Positions 61,426 to 64,000 of a stretch of 64,000 bases of DNA are shown piece by piece (within the stretch, counting starts at the first letter, position 1; the number at the start of each line of letters is the position of its first letter). The position numbers and the translations under genes were made by a program. Source of the DNA: JAMXLO01 sp963818775 (GTDB taxonomy: Bacteria > Pseudomonadota > Alphaproteobacteria > Acetobacterales > Acetobacteraceae); assembly GCA_963818775.1 (NCBI GenBank), contig CAWFUF010000011.1, positions 1,080,645 to 1,144,644 of the forward strand, written 5' to 3'. Under the pieces are notes generated by a model. That model saw nothing but the letters and a program-made list of their open reading frames with translations, was not told the DNA's origin and did no database searches.

Positions 61426-61455
61426 CGGTCAGCTCCAAATCGGCTGACACCCTAT

Positions 61456-61828
61456 GAATCGAAGTTTTCGCCGCGCCGGAATCTGGAGGCTTCTGTGAGG
61501 TCGCGCGACACGGACGACGCCAAGCGCTCGGCGGGCGACCTCATTGAAGCCGGATTGAACTGACCCGCGTGCCAACGACGCTATGGGTGTTTTGTCACTT
61601 GCGCCGTTGCGCACGGAGAACACCAGGGCCCTGGTGTTGGTTTTTGGCGTCGCGGTGACGGCCCGATCGGCCTGTGGCGTGGTGGTGAGGGCCTATGGAT
61701 GATGTGTCGGGCACAGTGGACGAGCGGGGCAGAGGGCAATCTGTCCGTCATCGGCCTGCGCCGGACCATGCTGATGCGGACATCGGCGTCGCAGCTCGCT
61801 TTGATTGATTGGGTGACTTTGCTCTTGG
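61456..61828. other. Non-coding stretch between the IS stack and the IS91-type gene
   Basis: About 370 bases. The first 100 (61456-61560), read on the minus strand, give a protein-like but unidentified FNPASMRSPAERLASSVSRD; this may be flank of the original IS701 target. The remainder probably belongs to the 3' region of the IS91-type element, including the palindrome at 61619-61638. No gene seen. Confidence 0.4.
61619..61638. other. Perfect 20-nt palindrome, possible IS91 end or terminator
   Basis: AACACCAGGGCCCTGGTGTT is a perfect inverted repeat without loop, followed by GGTTTTTGG. It lies about 190 bases beyond the 3' end of the IS91-type transposase. IS91 elements carry a hairpin near the 3' origin end; alternatively it acts as a terminator on the plus strand. 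Confidence 0.4.
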
Positions 61829-63023
61829 TCATGAGCTGTCGCACCAGAACGGCGCCTGCGGCTGTGGACGGCGCGGCAGCGGCCCGCGCTCCAGCATCAC
61901 GCCGCCACAGTCCGGACAGACATCGAGTGCGTGGCCAGTCAGCCGGCGGGTGCGCTCGCGGTAGCTCTCCGCCGGCGGTGGCTCTGGCGTCGGGGCTGCG
62001 AGCAAAGCACGGCACAGCGCCAGCTTTGCGGTGCGATGGCCGTTCGCGAGGAAGCCGACATGGCGGATGCGGTGGAACCCGTTCGGCACGGCGTGGAGAA
62101 GGAACCGCCGAATGAATTCGTCGGCAGCGAGTGTCAGCACCTTGGTCTTGCCGTGATGATAGTCTTTCTAGGTGAAGTCGACCTGGCCGTCGGCGAGCCG
62201 GGTAAGGGTGAGACGAGAGTTTGCCAGCGCGACGCGATGGGTATAGCGGCCGAGATAGGCCAGCACCTGCTCGGGTCCGGCGAACGGGCGCTTGGCATAG
62301 ACCACCCATTCGACCGCGCGCAGGGTATCGAGACGTTCGGCGAAGGCGTTGGGCTGCGGCCAGGGCCGCGAGTGTGCCGGAGAAACGCAGCTCGCCGGCC
62401 ACGAACGCCGCCTGCAATCGTGCGAGGAACAATGTTCGGAACCGTCGCGAGAGGACGCGCACCGGCAGGAAGAACCCCGGTCTGCACGCCACCCATCGAG
62501 TTTGATCCGGCGAAAGGCCACCGCCTGGGACAATGCAGTGCAGATGCGGGTGGTGCTGCAGGGTCTGCCCCCAAGTGTGCAGCACCGCGACTGCACCGAT
62601 CTCTGCACCGAGGTGACGTGGCTCGGCGGCGATGTCGCGCATCGCTTCGGCCGCAGCGTGGAACAGGATGGCGTAGACCGCACGCTTGTTCTGGAACGCG
62701 ATCTCCGCCACCGGCGGTGGTAGGGTGAAGACCACGTGGTAGTACGGCACCGGCAGCAACTCGGCCTGACGCGCCTCGAGCCACTCGGCGCGCGCCAGAC
62801 CCTGGCACTTCGGACAATGTCGGTTGCGGCAGGAGTTGTAGGCGCAGCGAACCAGCCCGCAATCGCCGCACTGCTCGACGTGCCCTCCGAGCGCAGGCGT
62901 TCGGCAGAGCTCGATCGCTGCCATGACACGTCGCTCGATCCTGCCGAGGTGAGCGCCATGGCTGCGACGGAACGCTTCGCCGTGGCGGCGGAAGATATCC
63001 GCCACCTCCAGCGTGGGACGCAT
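61829..63023 (-). pseudogene. IS91-family transposase, frameshift and nonsense mutated
   Basis: From ATG 63023 (MRPTLEVADIFRRHGEAFRR): zinc-finger-like CGDCGLVRCAYNSCRNRHCP and CQGLARAEWLEARQ, then YYHVVFTLPPPVAE and the HUH-type LQHHPHLHCIVPGGGLS. A frameshift near 62343 moves the frame to RPFAGPEQVLAYLGRYTHRV, which reads to QVDFT and a TAG at 62168-62170 where the family has Trp (then KDY). The rest, DEFIRRFLLHAVPNGFHRIR and VCPDCGGVMLERG, stays in that frame to 61829. IS91 transposases move DNA by rolling-circle replication; this copy is dead as written. Confidence 0.85.
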
Positions 63024-63032
63024 CGTCCCGTC

Positions 63033-63893
63033 TCAGGGCGGCGGTGTTACCTCGAGGCGTAGTCGGTCGAGTGGGCTTGGAGTACCGCGAATGGTGCTGG
63101 TCGCGACCTGGGCATAGCGCGCCGTGGTGTTTACGTTGCGATGGCCGAGCAGCGCCTGGATGATGCGGATATCGGTGCCACCCTCCAGCAGGTGGGTGGC
63201 GAAGCTGTGGCGCAGTGTGTGAACGGTGACGCGCTTGCCGAGACCCGACGCGGCACACGCCGAGCGGCAGGCGGCATGCAGCACGACAGGGTGGATCGGA
63301 TGCTCGGGATCGCGTCCGGGAAACAGCCAGTGCGCGGGTCGCGCCAGTCGCCAATATGAACGAAGGATGCCGAGCAGTTGCGGTGACAGCATGACGTAGC
63401 GGTCGCGGCCTCTCTTGCCCTGCTCGACGTGGATCACCATGCGGCCGCTGTCGATATTGGCGACCTTGAGGCACGCTGCTTCGGAAGCACGCAATCCGGC
63501 CGCATATGCCGTGGTCAGCGCGGCACGAGACTTCAGGCTCGGCACCGCTTCGAGGAAGCGCACAACTTCATCGGCCCCCAGCACCACCGGCAACTTCTGC
63601 GGCTCACGCGCATACGGGATCCGCTCCGGCAGATCAGACTGCCTGAGCGTTACCCCGTACAGAAAACGAAGCGCGCAGACCGTCTGGTTCAGCGCCGGCC
63701 ACGATATCCCGCCAGCAACGAGATGAACCTGAAAGGTCCGGACGTCCTCCAGACCAAGCTTGTCAGGCGAGCGGCCGAAGAAGCGGCCGAACTTGGCAAC
63801 CGCATGCACATACGATCGTTGGGTCGCAGGCGACGGATTGCGGACTGTCATATCCTCGATCATGCGCCGACGCAGCGGGCTCATCTCGGTCAT
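63033..63893 (-). CDS. Tyrosine recombinase linked to the IS91-type element
   Basis: 286 residues from ATG 63893 (MTEMSPLRRRMIEDMTVRNP). N-terminal SAM-like core-binding domain (ATQRSYVHAVAKFGRFFGRS), then the catalytic domain with Arg in TTAYAAGLRASEAACLKV, HTLRHSFATHLLEGG, LGHRNVNTTARYAQV (R-H-R-H-Y set complete). Recombinases of this size are often found directly upstream of IS91 transposases in alphaproteobacteria; the two genes are 9 bp apart here. It appears intact. Confidence 0.88.
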   Translation of the reverse strand: MTEMSPLRRRMIEDMTVRNPSPATQRSYVHAVAKFGRFFGRSPDKLGLEDVRTFQVHLVAGGISWPALNQTVCALRFLYGVTLRQSDLPERIPYAREPQKLPVVLGADEVVRFLEAVPSLKSRAALTTAYAAGLRASEAACLKVANIDSGRMVIHVEQGKRGRDRYVMLSPQLLGILRSYWRLARPAHWLFPGRDPEHPIHPVVLHAACRSACAASGLGKRVTVHTLRHSFATHLLEGGTDIRIIQALLGHRNVNTTARYAQVATSTIRGTPSPLDRLRLEVTPPP

Positions 63894-63906
63894 CGGGGCC
63901 TCCCGT

Positions 63907-63996
63907 TCCAGGGTTGGGGTGAAGCACCCAAACCCTGGCAGACCGAACGCCTCGAACACTCCGCCACCGCGCACCACTTCCCGCCTCAGCGGGTTA
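63907..63996. other. Two hairpins upstream of the recombinase, possible element terminus
   Basis: CCAGGGTTGGGGTG...CACCC AAACCCTGG (63907-63937) folds into a long imperfect stem, and CCCGCCTCAGCGGG (63983-63996) is a short perfect hairpin with the loop CTCA. Both lie just before the recombinase start and could be the 5' terminus of the IS91-type element or its promoter region. The window ends at GTTC; IS91 elements are known to insert next to GTTC or its complement, but this alone proves nothing. Confidence 0.4.
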
Positions 63997-64000
63997 GTTC

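Larger units (their letters stand above)
57178..61452 (-). mobile_element. IS5-family (IS427-group-like) insertion sequence, split by a 3.47-kb unit
   Basis: The left end starts GGGCCTGTCATCAATTCAGC; the right end reversed starts GGGTGTCAGCCGATTTGG, sharing the GGG..TGTCA core. A TA dinucleotide flanks each side (57176-57177 and 61453-61454), the target duplication of the IS427 group. Only 72 bp of the left end remains attached before the inserted unit; the rest resumes at 60721. Without the unit the element is about 800 bp. It landed in the right CTAT copy of the IS701 element. Confidence 0.85.

Overview
The window is high-GC DNA from an alphaproteobacterium. Gene content and order suggest Rhodospirillales, probably Acetobacteraceae: purB-purC-purS-purQ/purL with BolA and a CGFS glutaredoxin, an rfaD-lgt-methyltransferase-pgeF-lipoprotein-prs run, and UbiK, COQ9-like and NDUFA9-like genes. 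That placement is inference from gene content; no marker RNA gene is present.

Layout. 1-6.5 kb: a cut-off VapC-like end, glutathione reductase, a c-type cytochrome, small hypotheticals, succinate-semialdehyde dehydrogenase, an OmpR-type regulator and a TerC/YjbE-type membrane protein. 6.5-18.9 kb: purine synthesis (purB, C, S, Q, L), then bolA and grxD. A degraded island at 11.1-16.0 kb separates purQ from purL; it holds a VapC remnant and frameshifted LanC-like, peptide-binding and Uma2 genes. 18.9-20.8 kb: a glycosyltransferase and two small envelope proteins. 21.9-29.9 kb: two adjacent hybrid histidine kinases, the first with eleven 92-residue HAMP-type repeats encoded by 276-bp DNA repeats. 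29.9-33.2 kb: a LivHMGF-type ABC importer without a binding protein. 33.2-36.8 kb: phosphatase, GST, flavin monooxygenase, methyltransferase. 36.8-42.3 kb: a minus-strand run of overlapping housekeeping genes. 42.3-50.9 kb: ubiK, YbjN, proC, cyclase, ThuA-like, COQ9-like, NDUFA9-like, GST, arylsulfatase. 51.0-52.8 kb: a frameshifted serine hydrolase with tandem-repeat domains.

52.98-61.45 kb is a stack of nested insertion sequences whose history can be read from target-site duplications. An IS701-type element (CTAT duplication) was entered by an IS66-type element (perfect 8-bp duplication). An IS5/IS427-type element then landed inside the right CTAT copy. That IS5 copy was itself split by a ~3.47-kb unit with imperfect terminal inverted repeats, carrying an uncharacterised 538-residue protein, and this unit was entered by an IS3 element. 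The unit at 57.25-60.72 kb is the best candidate for an undescribed mobile system. 61.8-64.0 kb holds a decayed IS91-type transposase beside a tyrosine recombinase.

Two themes cross the window. A short GC-rich palindromic repeat occurs at four loci, twice as inverted pairs inserted in frame into coding sequence. Many genes carry single-base frameshifts, including the normally essential prs at a run of five C, so some breaks may be assembly indels and not decay.
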